Below are positions 25,675 to 33,143 of a stretch of 64,000 nucleotides of DNA, one piece after another; the stretch's first letter is position 1; every line of letters begins with the position of its first letter. Under the pieces are notes generated by a model. The model was not told where the DNA came from. It was given only the letters and a program-made list of their open reading frames with translations, and did no database searches. Location of the stretch: assembly GCA_045586385.1 (NCBI GenBank), contig JAZNAE010000096.1, forward strand, positions 1 through 64,000, given 5' to 3'. Source of the stretch: Suilimivivens sp045586385. Lineage in GTDB: Bacteria > Bacillota > Clostridia > Lachnospirales > Lachnospiraceae. The position numbers and the translations under genes are program-made.

Positions 25675-27222
25675 ATGAAAAAATTGAGATGTAGTTTTCT
25701 TGGTCTTGCACTCAGCTTCCTATTGATTGGAAGCATGGAAATGCAGACATATGCGAAAGAGGAAGATAAGATTCTTCCGGGAATCTATATAGAAGACATG
25801 TCCGTAGAAGGGAAAACATCGGCTGAAGCGGAAGCAATGGTCAATGAGTACGTGAATGAGCTTAGAGGTAAAAGCATTAAGCTTGTTACGGTAAATGACA
25901 ATGAAGTGACAATTACGCCTTCGGATATAGGTTTTTACTGGAGCAATAAAGAGATTATTGGGGAAGCTGCAGCAATCGGTCAAAAAGGAAATGTTGTGCA
26001 GCGCTACAAAATGAAAAAAGATTTGCAGTTGGAAAACAAGGTTTTTGAACTGGAATTTGATGTGGATAAGGAATTGCTTAATCATGTTTTGGCAGATCAG
26101 TGTTCTTATTATAATGTAGAAGCAATGAACGCAACATTACGAAGAGTGGATGGACAATTTATAATAGAACAAGGGCAGATAGGATGTGTTGTGGATGAAG
26201 AGGCATCTGCAAGCAAGATATATGATTATCTGACCGGAGACTGGGATGGACAGGATGCCGTTATCGAATTGGTAGTGGTTACCGATGAGCCGTTAGGAAC
26301 GGAAGCAGAGCTGAGTCAGGTGACGGATGTACTTGGAACTTTCTCAACCAGTTTTGAAACTTCCGGTACTGCAAGAAGCGCAAATGTAAGAAACGGATGT
26401 GCCCTGATAAATGGGGCTACACTATATCCGGGAGAGGAATTCTCAACATGTGATTTGGTATCACCGTTTTCTTCAGAAAATGGCTATTATCTTGCAGGTT
26501 CATATTTAAATGGGCAGGTTGTTGACAGTCTCGGAGGCGGTATCTGTCAGGTGTCTACTACTTTGTACAATGCAGTTTTGTTAGCAGAACTTCAAATTAC
26601 GGAGAGACATAATCATTCCATGATAGTAACCTATGTTGACCCTTCGGCCGATGCGGCAATTTCTGAGTCGGCAGGTAAGGATTTCCGATTTGTAAACAGT
26701 ACGGATATGCCTATTTACATTGATGGTTATACGACTGATGATAAACAGATAGTGTTTACTATTTACGGTGTGGAAACAAGACCTGAAAGTCATAGGGTTG
26801 CGTATGAAAGCGAAATAATCAGCAAGACTTATCCGGATACGGAAGTAATCTATACGGACGAATCTCTTCCCATAGGTTCTATCTCTGTGCAATCGGCACA
26901 CATCGGATATAAAGCAAATTTATGGAAGATTGTTTATGAGAATGAGCAGGAAGTAAGCCGTGAAATGGTTAATTCCAGTGTTTATAAAATGGTGCCCAGG
27001 TATGCAACGGTAGGAACAGCTACACAGGATCCGAATGTATATAATCAACTTATGGAAGCGATTGCAACAAACAATATTGATCATGTAAAGAATGTTGTTG
27101 CGGCTCTTACAGCTGCTCCGGTGACTGCCGAGCCGGCAGATCCGAATGCAGGAGCCCCGGCACCAGCTCCGGTTGATCCAAATGCACAGCCGCAGGCAGC
27201 ACCTGCCACACCGGCCCAATAA
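25675..27222 (+). CDS. VanW-family cell-wall protein
   Basis: This 515-residue protein has a signal peptide (KKLRCSFLGLALSFLLIGSMEMQTYA, cleavage near residue 28), a peptidoglycan-binding-like repeat region (GIYIEDMSVEGKTSAEAEAMV and following, about 35-220) and a VanW domain (about 225-360) with the diagnostic GATLYPGEEFS, GGGICQVSTTLYNAVL and HNHSMIVTYVDP. A G5-like beta region and a Pro/Ala-rich tail (residues 480-515) follow. VanW domains occur in glycopeptide-resistance clusters but most are ordinary surface proteins of unknown role. There are no van genes here, so resistance should not be inferred. Mature protein is probably outside the membrane. Confidence 0.88.
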   Translation: MKKLRCSFLGLALSFLLIGSMEMQTYAKEEDKILPGIYIEDMSVEGKTSAEAEAMVNEYVNELRGKSIKLVTVNDNEVTITPSDIGFYWSNKEIIGEAAAIGQKGNVVQRYKMKKDLQLENKVFELEFDVDKELLNHVLADQCSYYNVEAMNATLRRVDGQFIIEQGQIGCVVDEEASASKIYDYLTGDWDGQDAVIELVVVTDEPLGTEAELSQVTDVLGTFSTSFETSGTARSANVRNGCALINGATLYPGEEFSTCDLVSPFSSENGYYLAGSYLNGQVVDSLGGGICQVSTTLYNAVLLAELQITERHNHSMIVTYVDPSADAAISESAGKDFRFVNSTDMPIYIDGYTTDDKQIVFTIYGVETRPESHRVAYESEIISKTYPDTEVIYTDESLPIGSISVQSAHIGYKANLWKIVYENEQEVSREMVNSSVYKMVPRYATVGTATQDPNVYNQLMEAIATNNIDHVKNVVAALTAAPVTAEPADPNAGAPAPAPVDPNAQPQAAPATPAQ

Positions 27223-27253
27223 ATACAGAATGATGATATCCGGAGGTTTTGGA

Positions 27254-28264
27254 ATGAAAACCGGCAAGATTTCGGAAAGTGTACTAAAACGTTCCGTTAT
27301 AAAATATATTGGAAATAGAGATAAAGAAATGATAAAAGGTGCAGGTGTAGGGGAAGACTGCGCCTTTTTACAGTGTAAGGGAACGAAACTTGCCGTATCA
27401 ACCCAGACGATTACATTGCCGGTAACGCAGGCCGGTAAGTATGCGGTATATGCGGCAATTAGTAACTTGGCAGCGCAGGGAATAAAAGCACAGTGGATAA
27501 CCATGGCACTGACTCTGCCGGCAGATACAGAAGAGAAAAAACTTCAGGAAATCATGAAGCAGACAGACAAGGTTTGTGAAGAGTCAGGGATACAAATTGT
27601 TGGCGGGCATACGGAGATTTCGGATAAAGTGAGTGTACCCGTTGTTACCGTGACGGCAATGGGAACAGAGTTATTATATACAGATAATGGGAGTGAACGG
27701 GTAGAAGAATCGGCTAAAGAGAAAACAAATCTTGATATCGTAATGACCAAATGGATTGGTCTTGAAGGAACGGCGATGATAGCAAGGGAGAAGGAAGGAG
27801 AACTTCTTACCAGATATCCCAATTTGCTGGTAAAGACGGCACAGTCTTTTGATAAATACTTATCGCTGATTCCGGAGGCCGCCACCGCCGGCAGGTCCGG
27901 CGTTTATACCATGCACGATGTCCGTAACGGCGGTGTGTTTGGTGCTTTGTATGAACTGGCAAAGCGTATGGGCGTTGGACTATCTATTGATTTAAAGAAA
28001 ATACCCGTTAAGCAGGAAACGATAGAGGTCTGTGAATTTTTTGATCTAAATCCTTATGAGCTTTTATCGGGAGGCAGTCTTTTAGTGGCAACCAAAGACG
28101 GTGAGAGCCTGGTAGAAAAACTCGCAGAGGAAAATATAAATGCTACAGTAATCGGAAAGACAACTTCCGGAAATGATAAGCTAGTTGTAAACGATGATGA
28201 AACAAGATTTTTGGAACCTGCAAAGACGGATGAAATATTTAAAATTGATTTTATGACTACATAG
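27254..28264 (+). CDS. AIR-synthase-related (PurM/HypE-like) protein
   Basis: This 336-residue protein follows the PurM/ThiL/HypE fold: VGEDCAFLQCKGTKLAVSTQTITL with the N-terminal Asp and Thr, AAISNLAAQGIKAQWITMAL, then VGGHTEISDKVSVPVVTVTAMG, and a C-terminal half with MHDVRNGGVFGALYELAKRMGVGL and a late FDLNPYELLSGGSLLVAT. These are the ATP-binding motifs of the family. The family makes phospho- or carbamoyl intermediates with ATP, and this branch is not assigned. GGAGG at 27242-27246 precedes ATG 27254. The start lies 31 bases after the VanW stop. It is followed by an Lrp regulator gene. Confidence 0.8.
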   Translation: MKTGKISESVLKRSVIKYIGNRDKEMIKGAGVGEDCAFLQCKGTKLAVSTQTITLPVTQAGKYAVYAAISNLAAQGIKAQWITMALTLPADTEEKKLQEIMKQTDKVCEESGIQIVGGHTEISDKVSVPVVTVTAMGTELLYTDNGSERVEESAKEKTNLDIVMTKWIGLEGTAMIAREKEGELLTRYPNLLVKTAQSFDKYLSLIPEAATAGRSGVYTMHDVRNGGVFGALYELAKRMGVGLSIDLKKIPVKQETIEVCEFFDLNPYELLSGGSLLVATKDGESLVEKLAEENINATVIGKTTSGNDKLVVNDDETRFLEPAKTDEIFKIDFMTT

Positions 28265-28294
28265 AAATATAATAGAAAGAAGGAAAGGAATGAG

Positions 28295-28780
28295 ATGACG
28301 ATGAGAGAACAGATTTTAGCAATTATTGAAAAGAACAGTCGTATCGATATTACAGAGTTAGCCGTTATTTTAGGTGTAGAAGAAATTGACGTTGCAAATG
28401 AGCTAAAGGCTCTTGAGGAGCAGGATATTATTTGCGGATATCATACCATGATTGATTGGGAGAAGACTTCCATTGAAAAAGTAACTGCGTTAATCGAAGT
28501 GCGTATTACACCCCAGAGAGGACAGGGATACGATAATATAGCAGAGAGAATTTACAGATATCCTGAAGTGAACAGTGTGTATTTGATTTCCGGAGGTTAT
28601 GACCTGATGGTAACACTGGAAGGAAAATCCTTAAAAGCAATTTCCAGTTTTGTATCCGACAAACTTTCTACATTAGATGGTGTGCTCAGTACAGCAACTC
28701 ATTTTATTTTAAAGAAATACAAAGACCATGGAACCATTATGCATAAAATTGAAGATACAAGGGAGAAGGTGTCACCGTGA
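28295..28780 (+). CDS. Lrp/AsnC-family transcriptional regulator
   Basis: This 161-residue protein has an N-terminal winged HTH (IIEKNSRIDITELAVILGVEEIDVANELKALEEQDIICGYHTMIDW) and an AsnC-type alpha/beta ligand domain (EVRITPQRGQGYDNIAERIYRYPEV, YLISGGYDLMVTLEG). Lrp-type proteins sense amino acids and bind DNA as octamers. The stop overlaps the GTG start of the aminotransferase by four bases, so it probably controls or senses the substrate of that enzyme. ATG 28295 follows AGGAAAGGA by five bases; ATG 28301 is also possible. Confidence 0.9.
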   Translation: MTMREQILAIIEKNSRIDITELAVILGVEEIDVANELKALEEQDIICGYHTMIDWEKTSIEKVTALIEVRITPQRGQGYDNIAERIYRYPEVNSVYLISGGYDLMVTLEGKSLKAISSFVSDKLSTLDGVLSTATHFILKKYKDHGTIMHKIEDTREKVSP

Positions 28781-29949
28781 GAAATCCGTTATCAGATAAA
28801 ATCGTGGATATTAAGCCCTCCGGTATCCGTAAGTTTTTTGACATAGTAAGTGAAATGGAGGATGCAATTTCCCTTGGTGTAGGTGAGCCTGACTTTGATA
28901 CACCCTGGCGTATCAGAGATGAGGGTATCTATTCCTTGGAAAAGGGAAGAACCTTTTATACCTCTAATGCAGGTTTAAAGGAACTTAGAACAGAGATTAC
29001 CAGATACATAAAAAGAACACAGAATGTTTCTTATGATCCTATTAAGGAAGTGTTAGTGACGGTTGGCGGCTCCGAGGCTATAGACATTGCCCTGCGCGCC
29101 ATGATTAATCCGGGTGAAGAGGTACTTATTCCACAGCCCAGTTATGTATCCTATGAGCCTTGTGCAATTTTAGCAGATGCAAAGCCGGTTATCATTGAAC
29201 TTAAGGAAGAGAATGAATTCCGTTTGACAGCACAGGAGCTTAGAGAGGCCATTACCGATAAGACTAAGGTGCTTATTTTGCCTTTCCCGAATAATCCCAC
29301 AGGAGCGATTATGGAAAAAGCAGATTTGGAAGCAATTGCCGAGGTAATTCGTGAAAAAGATATTTTTGTAATATCCGATGAAATTTATTCCGAACTCAGT
29401 TATAAAGAAAAGCATGTATCCATTGTAAGTCTGCCCGGAATGCAGGAAAGAACCGTGCTGATTAACGGTTTTTCCAAGGCTTATGCCATGACGGGATGGA
29501 GACTTGGTTATGCGTGTGCCCCCGCACTGATTATGGAACAGATGACCAAGATTCATCAGTTCGCTATCATGTGTGCGCCTACTACCAGCCAGTATGCTGC
29601 AGTGGAAGCTCTTCGAAACGGTGATGATGACGTGGCAGAGATGAGAGAGGCGTACAACCAGAGAAGAAGATTCCTGATGCATGCTTTCAAGCAAATGGGA
29701 CTGAAATGTTTTGAGCCTTATGGCGCATTTTACGTATTTCCCTGTATTAAGGAGTTTGGCATGACCAGTGAGGAATTTGCCGAGAGACTTCTTAGAGAGG
29801 AAAAAGTAGCGGTGGTTCCCGGAACGGCATTTGGTGATTGTGGAGAAGGATTCCTCCGAATCTCTTACGCATATTCCCTTGAGAATCTGAAAATTGCCAT
29901 GGAGAAAATCGGTGCATTTGTGAAGAGACTTCGTGAGGAACAGAAGTAA
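28777..29949 (+). CDS. PLP-dependent aminotransferase, class I/II
   Basis: This 390-residue enzyme starts at GTG 28777 inside the stop of the Lrp gene. Motifs: SLGVGEPDFDTPWRIRD, YTSNAGLKELRTEI, TVGGSEAIDIALRAMINPGDE-type phosphate loop, LPFPNNPTGAIM, VISDEIYSEL and the Lys-containing NGFSKAYAMTGWRLGYACAP. The family includes aspartate and aromatic aminotransferases; this branch is usually paired with Lrp-type genes in Firmicutes. It has two Cys in the substrate area but no unusual loss. The partner Lrp protein probably controls it. Confidence 0.9.
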   Translation: MRNPLSDKIVDIKPSGIRKFFDIVSEMEDAISLGVGEPDFDTPWRIRDEGIYSLEKGRTFYTSNAGLKELRTEITRYIKRTQNVSYDPIKEVLVTVGGSEAIDIALRAMINPGEEVLIPQPSYVSYEPCAILADAKPVIIELKEENEFRLTAQELREAITDKTKVLILPFPNNPTGAIMEKADLEAIAEVIREKDIFVISDEIYSELSYKEKHVSIVSLPGMQERTVLINGFSKAYAMTGWRLGYACAPALIMEQMTKIHQFAIMCAPTTSQYAAVEALRNGDDDVAEMREAYNQRRRFLMHAFKQMGLKCFEPYGAFYVFPCIKEFGMTSEEFAERLLREEKVAVVPGTAFGDCGEGFLRISYAYSLENLKIAMEKIGAFVKRLREEQK

Positions 29950-29961
29950 AGAGGATAATGT

Positions 29962-30399
29962 ATGGATGCACAGGGAAAAGCAAAAAGACGAAAGAAAATT
30001 ATTTTAATGGTATTGGTGAATACCTTACCTTTTTGGCTATGTTGTATGATGTTTCGTATAGGAGCACTTACAGGTCTGATATGTCTGATGCTACATCTTA
30101 CATTGACTTATTATAATTTTATGGAAACGAAAAAACTGCATGCGTTTTTGGTACTGAATGGAGTGTTGCTTGTGGCAACGGCAGCAGGGTTAACAATGAT
30201 GACATGGCTATATTATCATTTTGTCAGCTCGGATGCCGAAACGCCTATTGCCGGAATGGCAGTAGCATATATCATGAGCATTTTCGTTATGGGATTGACG
30301 GCGTTTGTAGCATTTTTTAGGATAATCCGTATTATTTATGAAAAGATAAAAGGAAAAACAAAGGATAGTGAAAATCCGGAATGTAACTTGGAAGAATAA
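29962..30399 (+). CDS. Small integral membrane protein, function unknown
   Basis: This 145-residue protein has a basic start (QGKAKRRKK), about four hydrophobic segments (residues 13-30, 33-49, 60-80 and 95-120) and a charged C-terminal tail. No family was recognised. It starts 12 bases after the aminotransferase stop, so it probably belongs to the same transcript, which ends at the bidirectional terminator 30404-30444. Confidence 0.75.
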   Translation: MDAQGKAKRRKKIILMVLVNTLPFWLCCMMFRIGALTGLICLMLHLTLTYYNFMETKKLHAFLVLNGVLLVATAAGLTMMTWLYYHFVSSDAETPIAGMAVAYIMSIFVMGLTAFVAFFRIIRIIYEKIKGKTKDSENPECNLEE

Positions 30400-30403
30400 A
30401 AAG

Positions 30404-30444
30404 AAGGTCAGCACACTGCCGTTTTGGCAGGTGCTGACCTTTTT
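30404..30444. terminator. Bidirectional terminator between convergent genes
   Basis: AAGGTCAGCAC and CTGCC (30404-30420) pair with GGCAG and GTGCTGACCTT (30426-30441) around a GTTTT loop; T runs lie on both sides, so it works for the plus gene ending at 30399 and the minus gene ending at 30443. Confidence 0.92.
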
Positions 30445-30646
30445 AACTGATGTCAAGCTCCGGTGGAACATCAAGTTCCTCAGAGACATACTTGCCGTTC
30501 TTTTTGCGTTGTCTGACGCATTCGGTAAGTAAGTATTCTATTTGTCCGTTTACAGAACGAAAATCATCTTCTGCCCATGCCGCGATTGCATTGTACAGCT
30601 TGGGTGAGAGTCGAAGCGGCACTTGTTTCTTTTCATTATCTGCCAT
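30443..30646 (-). CDS. Ribbon-helix-helix (Arc/MetJ-type) DNA-binding protein
   Basis: This 67-residue protein reads KQVPLRLSPKLYNAIAAWAEDDFRSVNGQIEYLLTECVRQRKK, matching the beta-strand then two helices of ribbon-helix-helix regulators. Such proteins bind tandem short palindromes as dimers of dimers. It starts two bases after the SPFH gene stop and has no clear ribosome site of its own, so it is coupled to it. A tandem 8-bp palindrome sits on the promoter of this transcript (31688-31706) and is a candidate autoregulatory site. No toxin gene is adjacent. Confidence 0.88.
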   Translation of the reverse strand: MADNEKKQVPLRLSPKLYNAIAAWAEDDFRSVNGQIEYLLTECVRQRKKNGKYVSEELDVPPELDIS

Positions 30647-30648
30647 AT

Positions 30649-31650
30649 TTAGTATAATGTGCCCGTATTGACAATGGGCTGTGCATCGTGATTTCCGCAG
30701 AGAACAACGAGAAGATTGGATACCATGGCCGCTTTTCTTTCTTCATCCAATGTAACTACGTTGTTTTCATTTAAGCGTTCCAGTGCCATTTCCACCATGC
30801 CTACAGCACCATCCACAATCATCTTACGTGCATCTATAATGGCAGATGCCTGTTGACGCTGTAACATAACGGCTGCAATCTCAGTAGCATAGGCAAGGTA
30901 AGTAATGCGGGCTTCTACAATTTCAATTCCGGCTTCGTCTACACGGTTTTGGATTTCGTCCTTAATACGCTGTGCCACTATTTCGCTGGAACCGCGGAGG
31001 CTTCCCTCATCAGCAACACCGTCACCGGTGGTATCTACATTGGGAGCCACGTCATAAGGATAAAGACGAACAATATTTCTAAGGGCACTATCGCACTGAA
31101 GAGATAAAAATTCCTTGTAATTGTCAACATTAAAAACTGCTTTGGCGGTATCAGTGATTCTCCATGTGACAGCAATAGCGATTTCTACAGGATTACCCAG
31201 ACAATCGTTGATTTTCTGACGGCTGTTGTTTAATGTCATAATTTTTAACGATAACTTTTTATTTACAGTTTGCGTATGTGTACCGGTTGCGGCAAGTGCT
31301 AATGCGTTTACGGGAGCGGAATCCTTTACGTCACCGCTCTGGCTTAACTTGGTAGTGGCAGCAGGGTTTATGCTGACACTAAAAGGATTCACACAGTAGA
31401 AGCCTTCACCTTTTAAAGTTCCGATATATTTACCGAATAAAGTAAGTACCAGGGCTTCCTGAGGTTTTAGTACTTTTAAGCCGCATAATGGAATCCATGC
31501 AATACAAAGAACAATTAAGCAGATGAAAGCAAAAGGTCCGGAAAAACCGATGCCGAAAATAAGACCTACTACGGCAAGTAAATACAACAAAATAATTGTT
31601 AATAAAACTGCCATTCCGTTTTTCTTTTTTGATAGAATTTTTTCTTCCAT
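30649..31650 (-). CDS. SPFH-domain (band 7/stomatin-like) membrane protein
   Basis: This 333-residue protein has two hydrophobic N-terminal segments (residues 13-35 and 38-58), then an SPFH domain (LKPQEALVLTLFGKYIGTLKGEGFYCVNPF; later AVTWRITDTAKAVFNVDNYKEFL; RDEI-like QNRVDEAGIEIVEARITYLAYATEIAAVMLQRQQASAI). SPFH proteins form oligomeric rings that organise membrane microdomains and proteases. It shares a transcript with the ribbon-helix-helix protein. A perfect TTGACA promoter lies upstream on the same strand. Confidence 0.9.
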   Translation of the reverse strand: MEEKILSKKKNGMAVLLTIILLYLLAVVGLIFGIGFSGPFAFICLIVLCIAWIPLCGLKVLKPQEALVLTLFGKYIGTLKGEGFYCVNPFSVSINPAATTKLSQSGDVKDSAPVNALALAATGTHTQTVNKKLSLKIMTLNNSRQKINDCLGNPVEIAIAVTWRITDTAKAVFNVDNYKEFLSLQCDSALRNIVRLYPYDVAPNVDTTGDGVADEGSLRGSSEIVAQRIKDEIQNRVDEAGIEIVEARITYLAYATEIAAVMLQRQQASAIIDARKMIVDGAVGMVEMALERLNENNVVTLDEERKAAMVSNLLVVLCGNHDAQPIVNTGTLY

Positions 31651-31687
31651 AAATTATACACCTCTTTTTCCATAATTGATTTATAAT

Positions 31688-31725
31688 TGATATCATAATG
31701 ATATCATATTAATTGTTTATGTCAA
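31688..31725 (-). promoter_or_regulatory. SPFH promoter overlapped by tandem TGATATCA palindromes
   Basis: On the minus strand TTGACA (31725-31720) and TATCAT (31703-31698) are 16 bases apart. Two copies of the 8-bp palindrome TGATATCA lie at 31688-31695 and 31699-31706, 11 bp apart, about one helical turn, and the second overlaps the -10 box. MetJ/Arc-type proteins use exactly this layout of tandem short palindromes. Confidence 0.65.
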
Positions 31726-31744
31726 GAGGTGAAAAATAAATTTT

Positions 31745-32536
31745 TTATTTTAATTGGTATTCCACAAGAATAGAAGCTTCGACAGATATCTCTCCGGGCA
31801 TCATGGAACCGGCAGTATCCATAAGAGCCTCTTCTTTTGCGGCAGAAAAGGAAGTGACCATATTAGTACGTGCATAGTCCGTATAACGAGCCTGCGAATA
31901 TCCGCTGGTTTCCTGAAGCATAATGACATTACCAATTTCGGAACCGCAAGCGGCTGCCAGAATTTTTGCTTTTTCATATGCGGCAGAAACGGCTTTGGTT
32001 AACGCCTCTTGGTAGCTTGTGTCATAACCACTTGCCATATATGTAATGGATTGGACAGTGTTAATACCGTTTAGTACAGATTCGGCAAGAATCGCATCCA
32101 GTTCGCTTATGGGAAGATCAGATACGGTTAGGGACGTAGATGCTTCATAACCGGTGACCTTGGCAGTATTGTTACTGTAATTATAAATAGGATGCATATA
32201 ATAGTCGGAAGTTTGAATGGAAGTCTCTTCCACACCCAATGATTTCAGCAATTCAATTACCTTGGAAACGTCGGCTGCGTTTTGTTGCTGACAATCGCCG
32301 GCAGTTTTGGCTTCTGTGCGTACAGAATAAACAATTTGTGCAATATCAGGGATGACGCAGACGGATTCGCTACTGTTTACAGTAATGGTGTTTGAAGAGG
32401 GTGTAACAATTTCGGTCATTGCCAGAGAGTCAGTAGAAGTGGGACTAACCGGTACGGGTTGTGAATCGTTGTTTGCACATGCCGTAAGGTAAAGTGATGA
32501 GAGAATAGTAAGTGATAATAAAAATATTTTTTTCAT
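31745..32536 (-). CDS. SIMPL-domain (DUF541) lipoprotein
   Basis: This 263-residue protein has a lipoprotein signal with lipobox LTAC (Cys19 after MKKIFLLSLTILSSLYLTA), then a SIMPL/DUF541 domain (about 50-258; SVCVIPDIAQIVYSVRTEAKTAGD, VIELLKSLGV and KILAAACGSEIGNVIMLQE). SIMPL proteins are surface or periplasmic oligomers of unknown precise role. It ends 93 bases upstream of the SPFH start, on the same strand, with the SPFH promoter between them. Its ribosome-binding site lies inside the 3' arm of a hairpin (see 32541-32585). Confidence 0.88.
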   Translation of the reverse strand: MKKIFLLSLTILSSLYLTACANNDSQPVPVSPTSTDSLAMTEIVTPSSNTITVNSSESVCVIPDIAQIVYSVRTEAKTAGDCQQQNAADVSKVIELLKSLGVEETSIQTSDYYMHPIYNYSNNTAKVTGYEASTSLTVSDLPISELDAILAESVLNGINTVQSITYMASGYDTSYQEALTKAVSAAYEKAKILAAACGSEIGNVIMLQETSGYSQARYTDYARTNMVTSFSAAKEEALMDTAGSMMPGEISVEASILVEYQLK

Positions 32537-32540
32537 AGAA

Positions 32541-32585
32541 AAATCCTCCTTTATGTATTCTTAATAAAGATACGAAGGAGGATTT
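32541..32585 (-). terminator. Terminator-like hairpin whose 3' arm holds the SIMPL ribosome-binding site
   Basis: On the minus strand AAATCCTCCTT (32585-32575) pairs perfectly with AAGGAGGATTT (32551-32541), with further pairing in the loop, and a T run follows. The AAGGAGG in the second arm is the Shine-Dalgarno of the gene starting at 32536. It therefore can end the trmL transcript and, if transcribed through, hide the ribosome site of SIMPL. Confidence 0.75.
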
Positions 32586-32604
32586 CGATTTTTATGGGTA
32601 AAGA

Positions 32605-33099
32605 TTAATCTTTCCACTGTAACCGATGGAGCTGCCCTTCCATCTGCATTTGCGAAAAGTTTTGCTGCCGCAGTGCTTCATACAGAACAATGGCAACGGA
32701 GTTGGAAAGGTTCAGGGAACGGATTTGGGGCATCATGGGAATCCGGATACAGGTTTCCTCATAATCTACCAGAATTTCTTCCGGGATACCGGCACTTTCT
32801 TTTCCGAACATGATAAAATCATCGGGACCAAAAGTTACATCTGTATAAACGTGTTTTGCTTTGGTGGTGGCCATCCAGATTTTGGCACCGGGATGCTTTT
32901 CTTTAAATTCGTCAAAGTTCATATATCTGGTTACATCTAAGTGCTCCCAGTAATCCATTCCGGCACGCTTGATTTCTTTTTCATTAAGGCGAAATCCCAA
33001 AGGCTCAATTAAATGAAGACTTGTTCCTGTGGCCACGCAGGTCCTGCCTATGTTACCTGTATTTGCCGGAATTTCCGGCTGATGTAATATAATGTTCAT
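32605..33099 (-). CDS. trmL: tRNA (cytidine(34)-2'-O)-methyltransferase
   Basis: This 164-residue SPOUT-fold enzyme methylates the wobble nucleotide (C34/U34) of leucine tRNAs. The family pattern is clear: NIILHQPEIPANTGNIGRTCVATG at the N-terminus, GMDYWEHLDV, and the C-terminal knot IMFGKESAGIPEE, then IRIPMMPQIRSLNLSNSVAIVLYEALRQQ. It has no extra domain, as in TrmL. ATG 33099 is chosen because the family starts at this methionine and AGAAAGGA lies about eight bases upstream; the longer frame from 33123 adds eight unconserved residues. Confidence 0.94.
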   Translation of the reverse strand: MNIILHQPEIPANTGNIGRTCVATGTSLHLIEPLGFRLNEKEIKRAGMDYWEHLDVTRYMNFDEFKEKHPGAKIWMATTKAKHVYTDVTFGPDDFIMFGKESAGIPEEILVDYEETCIRIPMMPQIRSLNLSNSVAIVLYEALRQQNFSQMQMEGQLHRLQWKD

Positions 33100-33143
33100 G
33101 TTGTAATCCTTTCTGATTTGCAAGCAGGATGTATTTTAACAAT

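Noticed and set aside
25675..27222. Vancomycin resistance function for the VanW-family protein
   Set aside because: There are no vanA/H/X-type ligase or dipeptidase genes nearby, and most VanW-domain proteins are not resistance proteins.
27146..27253. Extended start for the PurM-like gene overlapping the VanW gene
   Set aside because: The extension reads the Pro/Ala-rich VanW tail out of frame, and the family begins at the ATG 27254 with a good ribosome site.
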